From Helianthus annuus (lineage: Eukaryota > Streptophyta > Magnoliopsida > Asterales > Asteraceae): a stretch of 64,000 nucleotides of DNA. Under the pieces are notes generated by a model. It was given only the letters and a program-made list of their open reading frames with translations, had not been told where the DNA came from and did no database searches. Of the stretch, positions 1 through 12,077 are shown piece by piece (position 1 is the first letter of the stretch; each line of letters opens with the position of its first letter). The stretch is taken from the NCBI RefSeq assembly GCF_002127325.2, contig NC_035445.2, positions 80,161,389 through 80,225,388 on the forward strand. Reading direction: 5' to 3'. The position numbers and the translations under genes are program-made.

Positions 1-1300
1 ATCCCTTGGCACACCACCTCTCTCACACCTCATCCACCACCCACCACCACCATAACACCATCATCCACCACCATCATCCATTGTCCATCGTAGAGTGTGT
101 GAGTCGTCTCGGGATCCAAGATTGATCGTAAGAGTTCTTGACAATCAAGGCCATGTTTGCCTAAGTCTCTTACATCACTTGGTGAAGACAAGTGTTTAGT
201 ATAATACTTTTTATTTTTAATAGTTTGCACTTTTTATTTGGTTTTGTATTAATGACTTTAATAACTAGTTACTTATGTTGAAGGTGATCTTTCCTTATCG
301 TTTGTCCGTGGTGTCTTGGCATTATTTTACTGTCTATATAAAATAAAAGATTTTCACCATTCATATCTCCACGGTCTATATGGAGGTATGTTGGCTACCT
401 GGTCGGGGGTTAAGGGAACGGTTTGGTAAGGGTCTTGCCCTTGTTCAGCGTTTAGAGGTCCTGCTTGGGACCTGGGTCAAATTTAGTAGGATCTCCTTCA
501 ATGCCCATAGGTATTGGATGGCGGGGATCCAAACTCTTTGACCCCCTCATAAGTTAACTACTATTAATACTATAACCCGGCTATTTAGGACTGTATCCCT
601 GCTGACTCAGACTACTTAGCCGAGGGTAACGTCACCGCCAAAAGCGGGGCCTACCACAATTTGCATTAATAACTTAATTCATTATCTTTCAATAATCCGA
701 CCCTTTAGGATTGTATCCTTGCTGACTCAAACTACTGGGTTGAGGGTAACGTCGCCTTCAAAAGAGGGGCCTACTACAATAACTAAGATAATCTCTTAAA
801 CAAGTGCAAAAGTGCGAAAATAATCAAAGGTTATACTAATACACGTGTCGGATCCAAGTGATTCATCTTGTCTATCTGTTTTTATTTTATTTTTATTTTC
901 AGCATTTAGTTAGTTTTTATTTTTCTTAGTTTAAAACATTTTTCTAACCTTTTTGATTTGATTAGACGTTGAGGATAAACCGGTATTAAAAGCTCTTGTG
1001 TCCTTGGACGACCTCGGTATCTTACCAACACTATGCTACGTCCACGATGGGTGCACTTGCCCATATGTGTGTTTAGTGTTAGTGAATATCGTGTTTTATA
1101 AATTTAAAACTTGGCTAAAAGTGTAAAAAGGGCTTAAATATACATCTAAAAACATAACACACTTTACGCACATCAGTTATCGTGTTTTGTTACCGGGTAT
1201 ATGTTAAGTCAGTTCAACGTTATGTTTTGATGCGGTTTATAACTTGTTGAGATACCCTAGGGAGTGTGCCCATATGTATCCGGGAAGTGTGTCCCTCAAT
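1..1300. other. Non-coding, decayed retroelement leader-like sequence
   Basis: No convincing gene. The stretch begins with a CAC/CCA-rich tract, then holds two diverged copies of a block of about 90 bp, followed by T-rich sequence and a segment around 970-1090 that resembles gypsy-element leader or LTR sequence I have met in other plants (recall only). ORFs here are short and have no recognisable domain. Element ends could not be defined. Confidence 0.4.
571..780. repeat. Two diverged direct copies of a ~90-bp block (period ~121 bp)
   Basis: Copy 1 is at about 571-660 and copy 2 at about 692-780. Both contain the order TGTATCC-TGCTGACTCA-ACTACT-GAGGGTAACGTC-CAAAAG-GGGGCCTAC. The copies differ by scattered substitutions, so the duplication is not recent. 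Confidence 0.75.
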
Positions 1301-1719
1301 AACCTGGAGTGTGTCCAGCCCCCAATGCCCCTAACCAAGCATTGGTAATGATCGATCCCATGTACAATAACCATGACCCAGTTTCATTGTTTACCCAAGA
1401 TTCCCTTTTCCAAACGTTTACTAGTTGTCCCAAACCACCGGGACGCATGCTTGAGAAATGTAGTGAACTCACCTTGGTTTGCTCGGTAAGATTAACTACT
1501 CGCTCACACTTAATCAGTCAAGTCCTAAAGTAGGCACGTATACATAATCAGTTTATAGTCACGAAGTTGGCACGTAGGTATAATCATAGTGAACACCACA
1601 TCAATAAGCACCAAGTATCACATTGCATGTATTCAAGATCATACAAGTATTGGTTTATACTTAACGACAGTTAATTATTCCAGTTAACTTCTAACAGTGT
1701 TAAATCAGGTTACTGTGCA

Positions 1720-2650
1720 AGGTATTCAAGTCGGCGAAACACATCCTTGGCGAATCATATTTGACGAAACACACTTTGGCGAATCACATTCTGTTTCGCC
1801 GATTGCCCTTGGCGAAACACAATTTCTGTTTCGTCAAGATCCCCTTTGACGAAACACACCTTTGTTTCGTCAAGAATTCTATTCCGTCAAGCTTTCTATT
1901 TCGTTAAGTTCAGATTCGTGATGATACCAGTTACGTTGCAACATGTCAGTTACAGAACTATCACAAAACCCTAATTGCCGTCATTGACCAGAAGTAATCA
2001 TACGAGGATCGTAAACACAGAATTCATCATACAAAACTATACAATCATAATTCATCATAATGAACCTTATGTTGCTATTCATTAATCTGCTAACATTACT
2101 ACCGAACCATTAATGAAATCGGGATCATATCATCATGCGATTCAACCACAACCCTAAATGTTCAATGATTTGCATATGTCAATCGGTTATACATTTTATA
2201 CCCTCACACATGACAGTTCACAATATCGTACTATCTAAATCATCCATCACTAAAATGATCTAACACATGATCGTTACTACAACCCTATACATCTTCCTGT
2301 TCAGATTTGCAAAGACTAGATCATCAACATAATCATACAAGAACAATCACAGGACTAATCACACTAACCGTAATGGAAGAACGATGGATTGAAAGCTAAG
2401 GAAGGCTTCGTAAGTTCAAACTGCCGTCGCACAGAAAGCTCTAGGGTTTCGGTTCTTGGTGAAAGTGTGACGAAGTAAATGCCCGTATAACTTATACGCG
2501 TATACGTGTTCTGGGCCCTTAATGGGCTTGATGAATCAGATGGGCCGGCGAGACACTTGTTTCGTCGAGGTCAAGTTTGGCGAAACAGGCTCTGTTTCGT
2601 CGAGCTGTTATTGGCGAATCATAACTCTATTCCGTCGAGTTGTTTGATGG
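1720..2650. repeat. Dispersed GGCGAAACA / TGTTTCGTC inverted motifs in an LTR-like region
   Basis: Two clusters (about 1730-1915 and 2550-2645) repeat GGCGAAACA or TTGACGAAACA followed within 5-20 bp by its complement TGTTTCGTC(AAG). The pair at about 1846-1875 has stems of about 11 bp. The region ends near 2884 at CTCGAGTTGTCACA, a plausible LTR 3' end. Parent element ends are not otherwise resolved. Confidence 0.6.
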
Positions 2651-2884
2651 TGGGACAGTCCAAGTGTTTTGTAATAAGCTATGCTATATTTTATAACAAC
2701 AGTAAATCTCATTCATGCACCCACACAACACGTTTTATCATATAGTACACAACATATCCAACAATCATAATACGTTCCAATATAACACCACGTGTATTAA
2801 TACGAGTCAACAAGTCAAACAACTAAACAGTCAAAGTCAACGTGCATTTAATGTGAACGTGAAGGTCGAAAACTCGAGTTGTCA

Positions 2885-4643
2885 CAAATAGGCCTGTCAT
2901 TGTCATTCTTTCCACTTTTGGAAACCTTCTGACCGACCAGCTCGTGCTCCCCTTCTTTTTTCAGATTTCTTCCGATTTCAGCAAGTTTTCATCCTAAATC
3001 TTGTACTTTCTTGATCAATACACACTCCTACACCTTTCTATCTTTCAAATCTTGATTTTTAACCTTGAAATCATCAAGATCTAAGCATTCTAGGGTGATG
3101 TCATCATGGTGTTCTTCAAGAACTTCATGTTTTGGCCTCAATCCACCAAGAATCACTTGGATCTAGCCGATTTCCACATAAACAAACTAAGATCTATCAC
3201 AGATCCAAACATTTACATGGTGTGAAGGATTGAAAGAAGGATTTCCAACTTTCTTTCAACTCTTTTACACTCAATGCCTTCAAACTGGTAGAAACGGAGC
3301 TTGAGCCAACGCACCAATCATTCTAATGGTCAAGTGGTTCAAGATTCGGATTCTATCTACGAGATTCACCGATTTCGGGTTAAACTACTCCGTTCCGAAC
3401 CGTTCACTGGCCGGACTTGGGTGATTCCTGATCGAACATGCTGTCCGATCAGGTGACATCCTGCTGAGGACCTACTACTGAAGTGTCTAACCGATCGGTT
3501 AAGCCGGCCGATCGAACGGCCCGTTCGATCGATCGACCTGAAAGGTAAGAACACTTCAATGTTCTCAAATACTACAACGAAAACTTCAAAAGGACAAGCC
3601 ATCATACACAAACACATCCTTCACAAAGGAAGAAACAATCCACTCGAACAGTCCAACCGATCGAGCCTACCGGCCGATCGAACAGGCTGTCCGAACGGAC
3701 TGTCCAACCGAACGAACAACCCATTCGATCGAACCTACCGTCCGATCGACCAGGCTGTTCGACCCATCATCACTTGTTTCCATTTTACACATCACTCATC
3801 GTTATGCTATCGAACTATTCAGGCTAACCCTACTCTCAAACACTCCCTTCAATCCATCAATCAATCGCTGTGAGCATACTCGAACCCCTTTTGCTTTAGC
3901 ACTTTTGGGTGTTACATACGTTACTTATCAAAAATCACAATCAAACACACTACTCAATTATTTAAACGCTAACCGTTATGCATGTATTACGTGACTAAAT
4001 GAATGCTTGTTGTTATGTTTACACGTGGAATGCTGTCTACCTGCCTTAACGACGTAGTACTATAGTTTGGACTCAGCACCCGTTCACACGAGGGTTATTA
4101 AGGACAATTACTTGCATGGATTACGGTGGTAATCATGTATTACGAACTGTCTCGGACAGTCAACCCGCAGTCATTGGTATCGATAGATCCATGTCGATAA
4201 TTAACATGCTTCGTTTTCCTCTGTGTACGTGCTGGTTATGCGTAAACTATCTCGAACTCTATATGCTATTATCAAACTTGTATGCTCACCTTTACATTTC
4301 ATGTATTGACTTTATTTTAACGTATGTGAAAGGCAATTAGGATGCTTATCTGCTAGGAAGGCGAGCTAGGAAAAAGCGTCTAGAGCATAGTTGTCTGTAG
4401 ATCTTGCAGATCGAGTCTCTAGAAGCATTTAAACAATATTATTTTATATTTGCATTTATATCTGAGTTGTCAGAACAGAATATTTGGCTAGATGTTATTT
4501 TTAATAATTTGTTTTGCCATTTGATGCACGATATGGGACGTGTTACATAAATTGAATGGTAATGATAGTTGTTATGGAAACTTCTGGACAATCTGTTTCG
4601 CTCAGTGTCATGCCCCGATGATTCCGCCATCAGTTGGGGTGTG
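2885..4643. mobile_element. Decayed gypsy-type LTR sequence
   Basis: Non-coding sequence with GGGTGTTACATACG (about 3907) and an end-like GGGGTGTGAC at about 4634-4643. It contains the CGATCG-rich block listed separately. No gag or pol domain is visible. Calling it LTR rests on style and terminal-like motifs only; no target duplication was found. Confidence 0.35.
3485..3765. repeat. CGATCG-rich palindromic motif cluster
   Basis: Repeated variants of CCGATCGAAC, GTTCGATCG, GGCCGATCG and GGCTGTCCGAACGG occur at about 3488-3538 and 3658-3762. Many are self-complementary at their core (CGATCG). ORFs crossing it on both strands are composition artefacts. Confidence 0.7.
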
Positions 4644-4648
4644 ACGCG

Positions 4649-5875
4649 ACGGGTATGAGACCAGGTATGAAATTAGTTTTTAAACTTTTCGCAAGTATGG
4701 AACGAGTATGAGATTAGGTGGTACCTGACCCGATTTTCCGCAACAGCATACCTATTTATCAAACCATATACTAAGAATCATATACCCATTTTTTTTATTT
4801 GTCCTTAAATCTTATCTATCAGTGCTTTATTTTAGTAGGTTTATTACGTGGAAAATTAATTTGTTTTTTAGAATATAGATTTGATAAGATTATTTATATG
4901 GGCTCTTCATTATACGCCGAGAACTTGGCCGACCTTCCCATACAACAAGATATGGACTGGTACTTGGGGAACAATTGGGTTTGCCATGGGGATGATTTGG
5001 GGGAGTTTTCGGTTACGTTAGTAAAACAACTACTAAAATCTAACCAAGATGATTCCCATAGTCCTTCCTTTACTTAACTGGGTTCCTTTAAAAGTTAATA
5101 CTTTTGGGTGGAGGTTGTGGTTGAATAGGTTGCCGACGTTGGATGCCCTTGCCAGAAGGAACATTCTAAATGCCGTTAGTGCGTGCCGCCTATGTGGTGA
5201 AGGCTTAGACACGACATATCATATTTTCTCATTGTGTGACGTAGCTAACGCGGTTTGGCACCACATCACTCTTGGTGTAAAACTGACATGTTGTTTGTGT
5301 TCTCAAGTTGTGATGTGCTTGAGAGTCATAAACAAGTTCCAATTCAAGGGCATAAAAGGAAAATTAATCATGCTATTTTGTTAGTAGCGTGTTGGAGTAT
5401 TTGGAGAGCTAGGAATAAAAACATTTTTGTGGAAGAACAATTTGGGCGGTATCAAAACTCTTAGTTTTCTTTGGATCTCGAATATGTCTAAGTCTCTTTG
5501 TTTAGATTGGTCGTATTGGAGGAATTTTGATGTTTAATTTATGTTGTAGTTTAGATTTTGCCTTGCTAGCGGCTTGCTAGTGCGCTCGTTTTAATGAAGT
5601 TCGTCAAAAAATGTAACACGTCATATTTTGATTTGCAAGGGCTATATTAATAAAAAATATACAATAAATATCATTGTAAAAAAGGTATGTACATTGAAAT
5701 CTTAACGGGTATTTTTTAACAAACTAAAGGATGGACTCGATACTTCCGGATATGCCTGATACCTGACGCGTTACGCGTATTAGACTAGATATAGACATGA
5801 GTTTACAATCAGGTATGAGACCGAAATTAACAATACTTGACTCAACCCGCTCCCTTGACATGATGCCATCCCTGC
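4649..5875. mobile_element. Possible hAT-like relic split by a LINE fragment
   Basis: Similar inverted phrases flank the LINE piece: GGGTATGAGACCAGGTATGAAATT near 4649 on the plus strand, and on the minus strand from about 5875 an AGGGATGGCATCATG-type end followed by GGTCTCATACCTGATTG. This fits an older TIR element into which the LINE inserted. The left terminus and target duplication are not clear. Confidence 0.3.
4899..5464 (+). pseudogene. LINE reverse transcriptase C-terminal relic (zf-RVT)
   Basis: Two overlapping frames encode the zinc-binding region that follows reverse transcriptase in plant LINEs. The key piece, at 5049-5384, contains the sequence W-V-P-L-K-V-N-T-F-G-W-R and a C-x2-C followed by H-x4-C. 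A second frame (5255-5464) continues with A-C-W-S-I-W-R-A-R-N, also typical of this tail. At least one frameshift and a stop separate the blocks. The endonuclease and RT core are absent, as expected for a 5'-truncated copy. A short A-run at about 5606-5611 may mark the 3' end. Confidence 0.85.
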
Positions 5876-6496
5876 CTTCACCCTAAATATATACATTGCC
5901 AACATTGATTTGATAATATAAAAAGTGTACTTTACATTTCTTTTAAATTGATCAAAAAACTTTTGTGGTTTGAAGTTTGGCCACAAAGTTTCTTTTAGTT
6001 TGATATTATGATTAGTATAGTTTTATTTTTTTATAAATTGATAAAAAAAACTTTGTACTTTGAAGTTTGTCTATAAAGATTTTTTTTTTTACTTTTAAAT
6101 AATTATAATATAGCCCCCTCAACTTTAATTAAACTTATTAACTATCCCACTCGGTTTTTTTGTTAAAGTTAGTACGACGTGCTTATTTTTATCTACATTT
6201 CGATGTAAATTTTAATGAAACCCTAGGTGTGTGTAACCGTTGTATAAGTCATCGAAGCACAAATGTACAAGACGTCAAATCTACTTCAAGGTTTCAGTTG
6301 TTTATAGTTTTTTGTCCACCTTTACACAATTTAAAAAATGATGTTTTATAAAGTTTTGAATTTTTTGTTACGCCATGCTTATTTTTATCTGTTTCGACAT
6401 GAATTTTATTCACGATTACATTTTTGTACAAAGTTTCAAATATTATCAACGCCCTTTCTGCAACGTGTGGGTTCACGTCTACTACTTTATAGCAAC
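5614..6496. other. Intergenic AT-rich sequence
   Basis: No gene recognised. Two weakly similar phrases with GTGCTTATTTTTATCT at about 6179 and 6376 suggest an old internal duplication or MITE remnant. Confidence 0.5.
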
Positions 6497-7252
6497 TAGG
6501 GCTATAAACGAGTTGAACGCTTAGCAAACAGTTCGCTAACCGTTCGGCGGGAAGTTCTTTATGTTCGTTCGTTTAATAAATGAACAAACACGAATAAGAA
6601 ATTTCTTTCGATAAGTTAAACAAACAAACATGGACAGAGGTTCCGTTCATTCGTTTATATTCATTGACGTTCAATAATGTGTTCATTTATGTTCGCTTGT
6701 TTCTGTTATTTGTGTTTGTTCATTTAAAAGTTTTTTATGTTGTTTTTCTTTTTGTTTTATTGGTTTTAGCTTTTAAAAATTTGAAACCATAGTTATACTA
6801 CAAGTCTCCGCCAATATTTCTCATTCAGTTATTTGAACATTTCAATTTCAATTTGTGTTAAAACTTTACAATCCTCTTAATTTTTGTGTTAATTATTTTT
6901 ATGATAAATCATAATATGTCAACGATGTTCGGATAGTTATGTTAAGTATTTATAATTTTTGGTGGTTTCCTCATAATCTTTCTTTCTGATGAAAGATGCA
7001 AATTATACTTTAAAATGAATATCTATCGTTCGTTTGTGTTCATTTATGTTCATGAATATTTACATGTGTTCGCTTGCATTCGTTTACGTTTGGTAAGTGT
7101 TCATGAACATTTTATGAACATGTCAGTTCATTAATGAACGAACACGAACAAACAATCTCATTTGGTAAGGGTGTATGGACCGTTCATGAACATATTCATT
7201 CTTTAATGAACGGACACGAACATGGCCATGTTCGTTTTCATTTACAACCCTT
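6497..7252. mobile_element. hAT-type non-autonomous element (copy A)
   Basis: The left end TAGGGCTATAAACGAG is matched by the inverted right end AAGGGTTGTAAATGAA. The 8-bp flanks ATAGCAAC (6489-6496) and GTTGCAAC (7253-7260) agree at 6 of 8 positions, as expected for an old hAT target duplication. The interior is dense in GTTCGTTTGTGTTCATTT and GAACGAACACGAA motifs and has no ORF. It is the same family as the element at 15019-15579, which lies in the opposite orientation; they share GGCGGGAAGTTC near the TIR. Confidence 0.85.
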
Positions 7253-7326
7253 GTTGCAACATTGTACCACTCCTATTTTTATATAAAATTATATAATATT
7301 TAAGCCAAAGAGAGGGGTTCTATTTA

Positions 7327-7703
7327 CAGGGTAAGGATAGTGTAAAAAGGGTCTAAAGTGTGAGAAATGTATTATAACACTATATATAATACTATATAAC
7401 ACCATATAAACACCGTATAACAATATGTAACACCATATAATACCATATAACACTAAGTAACACTATATAACATTATATAACAAATATAACACTATACATC
7501 TATCATAGACATGCTATCAGACAACCTATAGTGTTATATTTGTTATATAATGATATATAGTGTTACATAGTGTTATGTGGTATTATATGGTGTTACATAT
7601 TGTTATACGGTGTTTATATGGTGTTATATAGTATTATATATAATGTTATAATACATTTTTCACACTTCTAGCACTTTGAGCACTTTTTACAAGATCCTCT
7701 ACC
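7327..7703. mobile_element. Fold-back MITE with long inverted arms
   Basis: The left arm (7327 to about 7505) and right arm (about 7530 to 7703) are near-complementary across about 170 bp of AT-rich ATAACACTATATAA-type repeats. A perfect 8-bp duplication TCTATTTA flanks it (7319-7326, 7704-7711); a 9-bp reading has one mismatch. hAT or Mutator origin cannot be separated. There is no ORF. Confidence 0.85.
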
Positions 7704-7711
7704 TCTATTTA

Positions 7712-8737
7712 GATACAAATCTTAAATTAGGTATGATTTGTTAAATGCTTAGAAAATATTAGTAACTACGTTATTGTGGAATTATTTGATGTGGATGGAG
7801 ATCAAGTTAATTTCTAAAAAAACAAATCTTGAGGGACCAAATTTATCGAAAGGTGAAACTCAACTAAATATCTATTAAACAAGGGAGGTTTAAAGTCAAA
7901 GCTAGTCATTTTGAGGGGTTTTAGAGTGTATTTGTGTGTGTTGATGGAGGTCAACGAGAAGAACAACCAAAGAGGAACATGGCTCAAATATGCGAATCAA
8001 GAAGTTTATGGTCTAATCATGTAGTTTCTAAGTTAATTACACTTAAGTTAACATGTTTATGCTATTAGAAATGATGGGATATATGGTATGGTTACATAGT
8101 GAAATGATTCAAATATGGGGTGATTTGATTTGTGTAAACAGGTTAGGATTGTTGGTAATTTTGGTTATATAATATTGGATTGACTTGTTGACTAAGTTTA
8201 ATCTTACTGAATATTAAACGAGTTAAATTATGTGGGAGTGCAGGCTCGTTCTAATCTAATAAGGTTTAGTGTATTTATTGGTTATAAGAGTGTAGGCTCG
8301 TTCTAATCTAATAAGGTTTGGTGTATTTATTGGTTATAATTTTCTGATAAGGTTTGGTGTTATTGGTTATCATTTCACCTTAACAGAAAAATAAACTAAG
8401 TTAGTGATTTTGATGAAAATAACAATAAAACGCAAACATAAAGGACTCAAATGCGTAGAAAAAAGCAAGTATGGCGAAACATCACTGATTTTGGCATTTT
8501 ACTCTATATAAAATCAAAGTTGGGCTATAACCTGTTTTGGGCCCTGATGGTTTTGGATTTGGGCTCAAAAGGGTTATTAGTTATTCTAGTGGGGGCTCCA
8601 AGATTAGTTTGTTATTTGATTTGAGCTCATATTTATCTTACTATTTGGGCTTAAATATATAGTCAATTGATTTGGGCTCATGGAAGATCCAACTAGAAAG
8701 TTTGTATTCATTTAAACTTTACTGATGGTTTTTGAAA
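7712..8737. other. Intergenic sequence with a short tandem duplication
   Basis: No gene seen. The only structure found is the tandem duplication listed at 8238-8370. Confidence 0.5.
8238..8370. repeat. ~51-bp tandem repeat, two full copies and a partial third
   Basis: A unit beginning AGTGCAGGCTCGTTCTAATC and ending TTTATTGGTTATA occurs at about 8238-8287 and 8289-8338 with two or three substitutions. A truncated third copy (CTGATAAGGTTTGGTGTTATTGG) follows. Confidence 0.85.
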
Positions 8738-9262
8738 GGCGAATTGGAAATAAATAATCACACCTAACTTAATTTGGTCAATAATAATCCCAAGTCACTT
8801 ATTGGCCCATAATAATCCGAACCGGTCATTTTTTTTGTAAAATAGTCCGCCGTTAAAATAGCTTAACGGAATTAAGTTTTTTCCGAATTACAATGTTTTA
8901 GGGCTTTTGATCAGAACGAGGATACGAGTCGATTGATGTAAAACTTACCTCGAAATTGTGCTCGAAATGGCTTATTTTTGTTAATTGGAAGTTTAAACAC
9001 CCGAATTGAAGCACCGTTTTCGTGGGTTGGGGCAGTATTTCGAGGTAAGTTTTACATCAATCGACTCGTATTCTCGTTCTGATCAAAATCCCAAAAACAT
9101 CGGTTTGTAATTCGGAAAAAAACTTAACTCCGTTAAGCTACTTTAGCGGCGAACTATTTTACAAAAAAAAATTGACGAGTTCGGATTATTATCTGTCAAT
9201 AACTGACTTGGATTATTATCAGCCAAATTGAGTTAGGTTGGATTATTTATTTCCAATTTGCC
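8738..9262. mobile_element. Mutator-type MITE with ~200-bp terminal inverted repeats
   Basis: The ends GGCGAATTGGAAATAAATAAT and, inverted, GGCAAATTGGAAATAAATAAT are followed by extended arms that include the complementary phrases GTAAAACTTACCTCGAAAT and ATTTCGAGGTAAGTTTTAC around a short centre. The 9-bp flanks TTTTTGAAA (8729-8737) and TTTTTGGAA (9263-9271) agree at 8 of 9, the length typical of Mutator elements. No ORF, so non-autonomous. Confidence 0.9.
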
Positions 9263-9271
9263 TTTTTGGAA

Positions 9272-9779
9272 TGGATATGAAAAGATGAATACACAGAATA
9301 AACCGAGGGTACGTTTTTTTTCTCAATCACAATCAAATTCGTTCTTGGCGATATCTAATCCTATTAATCGTTCGAGGAGTATCATCAAATAGGTTAATCT
9401 GATAGTGTAACGCGTTTTGTAGTGCAATCCAAGTGAATTTGTAGTGCAATCCAAGTGAAAGCGTTCGACGTTATTCATCTCCAGTTGTTTGAAATCGCTA
9501 AGTGAATCCTCCGTAAACAACAAGGATGTCACCAAAACAATATATATAAAATGTAAAGTTATTATGCATATCAAGTGTTCGATAAAATGACTCAACTAAG
9601 AACATTGTGAAAGTTGATAGCAACTATATCTATGACTATCAATAGAACTTTTTAAAAGAATTAGAAAATCAATCTTTATTACAATTTTAATAACAGCTCA
9701 TAACAAATATACAGTTGCAGAAGAGCAGCATGTAACTCACAAAAATAAATAAAAAACTTTCTCAATGAACAACAATCAA
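9272..9779. other. Downstream flank and 3' UTR of the receptor kinase gene
   Basis: No gene recognised in 9272-9600. The part next to the stop codon should be the kinase 3' UTR. On the minus strand a candidate AATAAA poly(A) signal lies at about 9674-9679, roughly 100 nt past the stop codon. A 20-bp direct duplication (GTAGTGCAATCCAAGTGAA) occurs at about 9419-9459. Confidence 0.5.
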
Positions 9780-12077
9780 TCACAAAATCAAACCTTCTTT
9801 CACAAGTTGCTCCAAGAACATTGCTACTTCACCCATCGACGGTCGCTCACACGGATTCTCCCTCACCGCAACCTCCGCCATGTCAGCAAGTTTCAACAAC
9901 GGTACAACCACACGCGGCAGCACCACACCCCGATCAATGATCGCAGCCGCCCTCCCTTGTTTGATCAATGGCACGGCCCATTCGACAATGCTTGAAGGCG
10001 TGCAGTCTCGATCGATAGCTTTCCTGCCGCTAAGTAGTTCGAGCAACACAATACCGAAGTTGTACACGTCGTCTCTCATGTCGAGAATCACATCACCGTC
10101 GTTTCTTAAAAGTCCGAAATCGGAGATTCTAGCACACCAATCGGCGTCTAGTAGGATATTAGAACTCTTGACGTCACGATGCGCGATAGGGGGGTTGACT
10201 TCCGTGTGAAGAAACTCTAGACCCTTTGCTGCCTGCATCGCGATTCGTAACCGTAACGGCCAGTTTAACGGCGAAAATCCACCTTGTAGATGATCGTGAA
10301 GCGTGCCGTGCGGCATGAGCTCGTATACCAACAATCTTTCCCCCATTTCGGCACAATATCCCAACAAATTCACCACATTACTATGCCGAACACTGCAAAG
10401 AATCTCGAGCTCCATTTCGAATTCTCTACTGTTCGTGTGGATTATCGTAGCGGCGTTTGCGCGTTTGACCGCCACATGGCGGCCATCCGCCAACACCGCC
10501 TTGTAAACGAACCCGTAGCTGCCACGTCCCAGCTCATTAAACTCTTTGAACCCGTTAGTCGCGTCTTTTAGCTCAACGAGCCGGAAAACCTGAGCTAGAC
10601 CGGGACATGGTGCTACCGATACCACCGATGGTATAACATCGGGTGCATCGGTTTCTTTCTCCCCCGGTTTACCAATGCAGGATGCGAATTGTTTCTTTTG
10701 TATACCCTTTGTTGGAAAAAACCGAAGTGATAAACATAACAAGATTAGGATCAACAAGAACCCGAGAATCGATGAACCGATTATGACTATCAGTTTATGC
10801 AATTGATGTAACCGGTGATCTTGATGCTGGTGAGATTTGAGCTTGCAAACTTCCCAACAAGAACTGTTTTGACAAAGCGAACAATCGGTACATACTCTAT
10901 CCGCATTCTCGGTACATGAACTCGAGGGGAAGAACCCGCTCGAGCAATTGAACCCGCACGGAGAACAAATACTCAGATCTTTTCTAACACACAAGCTAGT
11001 CAAATCGGGCTCGTGGAGAAGACTCGCGTTGAAAGCGAACTTCCCCGGGCCACAAGATCCCGGAGTACATAACCCCGGGCTGCATAACTGCAAAGGGGGA
11101 TCAATATCTTCTGGTGAAGATGCATTTGCTAGCCAACAATCAAGAACAAGATCATCTTCTCTTATCCCACACATGATCGAATCCGACGATGCGATCGCCA
11201 AAAACCCCGAATCTTTCGGGATAGAAGAGGAATCAACTTTCCCCCAACACTCAATCCCATGATCATCTCTTCTGATCCCACAAAAATGCTGATCACCCGT
11301 CGCCAACGAGACAAAAGATGTCCCGACAGGAGGATTTAAAACATCACTATCCGAATCCGTATCCGAAACTGAATCCCCCCAACACTTAACCTCACCAGAA
11401 GTTTCCAAAACCACGCAAACCGAGGTTTTCGCCGATGCTAAAGCGAGAACCCGATCTTGCACATTCGAAACGACGGAACCCAGATTCGACGCATTCGGTC
11501 CCCAACATTTAACCCCACCATCTTCAACAATCCCACAACTAAACCCATCACCAGACACAAGTTTCTTAAACGAAACAGAACTAATCTCTTGACTATAAAA
11601 CAATGCACTTTGCTTCGAACTGAAACCGGTTAACGTCTCAACAATATCCCAACAATCAACATAACCCGAACCCGAATCAGTATCCGAATAATAAGATCCT
11701 CTAATCCCACAAACATGATCTTTCCCACAAGCAATATAAGAATAAGGAACAGATTGATACACTTGAGGAACAAGATCAGACCTGTAACCTTTTGAGTTCC
11801 AACAAGATACATAAGAAGTGTTAACTAATATACCACACATGTAACCATAACCTCCGTTGAGAGCAGTCATTGGAGGCACATCTATGGCGAAAACTGAGGA
11901 ACTGGAGGAGGTGTTACCGGTGTTTTTACCCCAACATATGACTTCTTGTTTGCCACTAGCGTCAATGGCGCAGAAGAAGTCGTTTGGGCCGAAAACTGCT
12001 GAGATTGGACCCATGGATCCGAACCCATGTGTGGAGGAGAGGAGGAAGAGGAGAGAGAGGAAGGTGTGGGTGTTCAT
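9780..12077 (-). CDS. CRINKLY4-related receptor-like kinase, CCR1/CCR2 type
   Basis: Single-exon ORF of 765 codons. Residues 1-18 form a signal peptide. Residues about 25-330 hold crinkly/RCC1-like repeats, each with a V-x-C-W or G-x-x-C-G-I signature. Residues about 335-410 are a Cys-rich TNFR-like segment and about 427-452 a membrane span. The kinase domain runs from about 514, with the glycine loop G-R-G-S-Y-G, Lys538 (V-A-V-K), Asp635 (H-R-D) and Asp653 (D-F-G). Only about a dozen residues separate DFG from the D-V-Y-N-F-G helix, so the activation segment with APE is missing. That short loop is, as I recall, normal for Arabidopsis CCR1 and CCR2 but not for ACR4, CCR3 or CCR4, so this is a subgroup trait rather than damage. 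It predicts a plasma-membrane receptor with weak or no phosphotransfer activity. No stops or frameshifts. An LTR lies 329 bp upstream in the same orientation. Confidence 0.93.
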   Translation of the reverse strand: MNTHTFLSLLFLLSSTHGFGSMGPISAVFGPNDFFCAIDASGKQEVICWGKNTGNTSSSSSVFAIDVPPMTALNGGYGYMCGILVNTSYVSCWNSKGYRSDLVPQVYQSVPYSYIACGKDHVCGIRGSYYSDTDSGSGYVDCWDIVETLTGFSSKQSALFYSQEISSVSFKKLVSGDGFSCGIVEDGGVKCWGPNASNLGSVVSNVQDRVLALASAKTSVCVVLETSGEVKCWGDSVSDTDSDSDVLNPPVGTSFVSLATGDQHFCGIRRDDHGIECWGKVDSSSIPKDSGFLAIASSDSIMCGIREDDLVLDCWLANASSPEDIDPPLQLCSPGLCTPGSCGPGKFAFNASLLHEPDLTSLCVRKDLSICSPCGFNCSSGFFPSSSCTENADRVCTDCSLCQNSSCWEVCKLKSHQHQDHRLHQLHKLIVIIGSSILGFLLILILLCLSLRFFPTKGIQKKQFASCIGKPGEKETDAPDVIPSVVSVAPCPGLAQVFRLVELKDATNGFKEFNELGRGSYGFVYKAVLADGRHVAVKRANAATIIHTNSREFEMELEILCSVRHSNVVNLLGYCAEMGERLLVYELMPHGTLHDHLQGGFSPLNWPLRLRIAMQAAKGLEFLHTEVNPPIAHRDVKSSNILLDADWCARISDFGLLRNDGDVILDMRDDVYNFGIVLLELLSGRKAIDRDCTPSSIVEWAVPLIKQGRAAAIIDRGVVLPRVVVPLLKLADMAEVAVRENPCERPSMGEVAMFLEQLVKEGLIL

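Noticed and set aside
3366..3873. 83- and 104-codon ORFs on opposite strands
   Set aside because: They result from the CGATCG-rich repeat cluster; no domain.
9765..11262. Plus-strand ORFs up to 109 codons across the kinase gene
   Set aside because: Shadows of the minus-strand 765-codon kinase frame, with no domain.
9780..12077. Reading the missing activation segment as pseudogenisation
   Set aside because: The same short loop is expected in CCR1/CCR2-type proteins and the rest of the gene is open and conserved.
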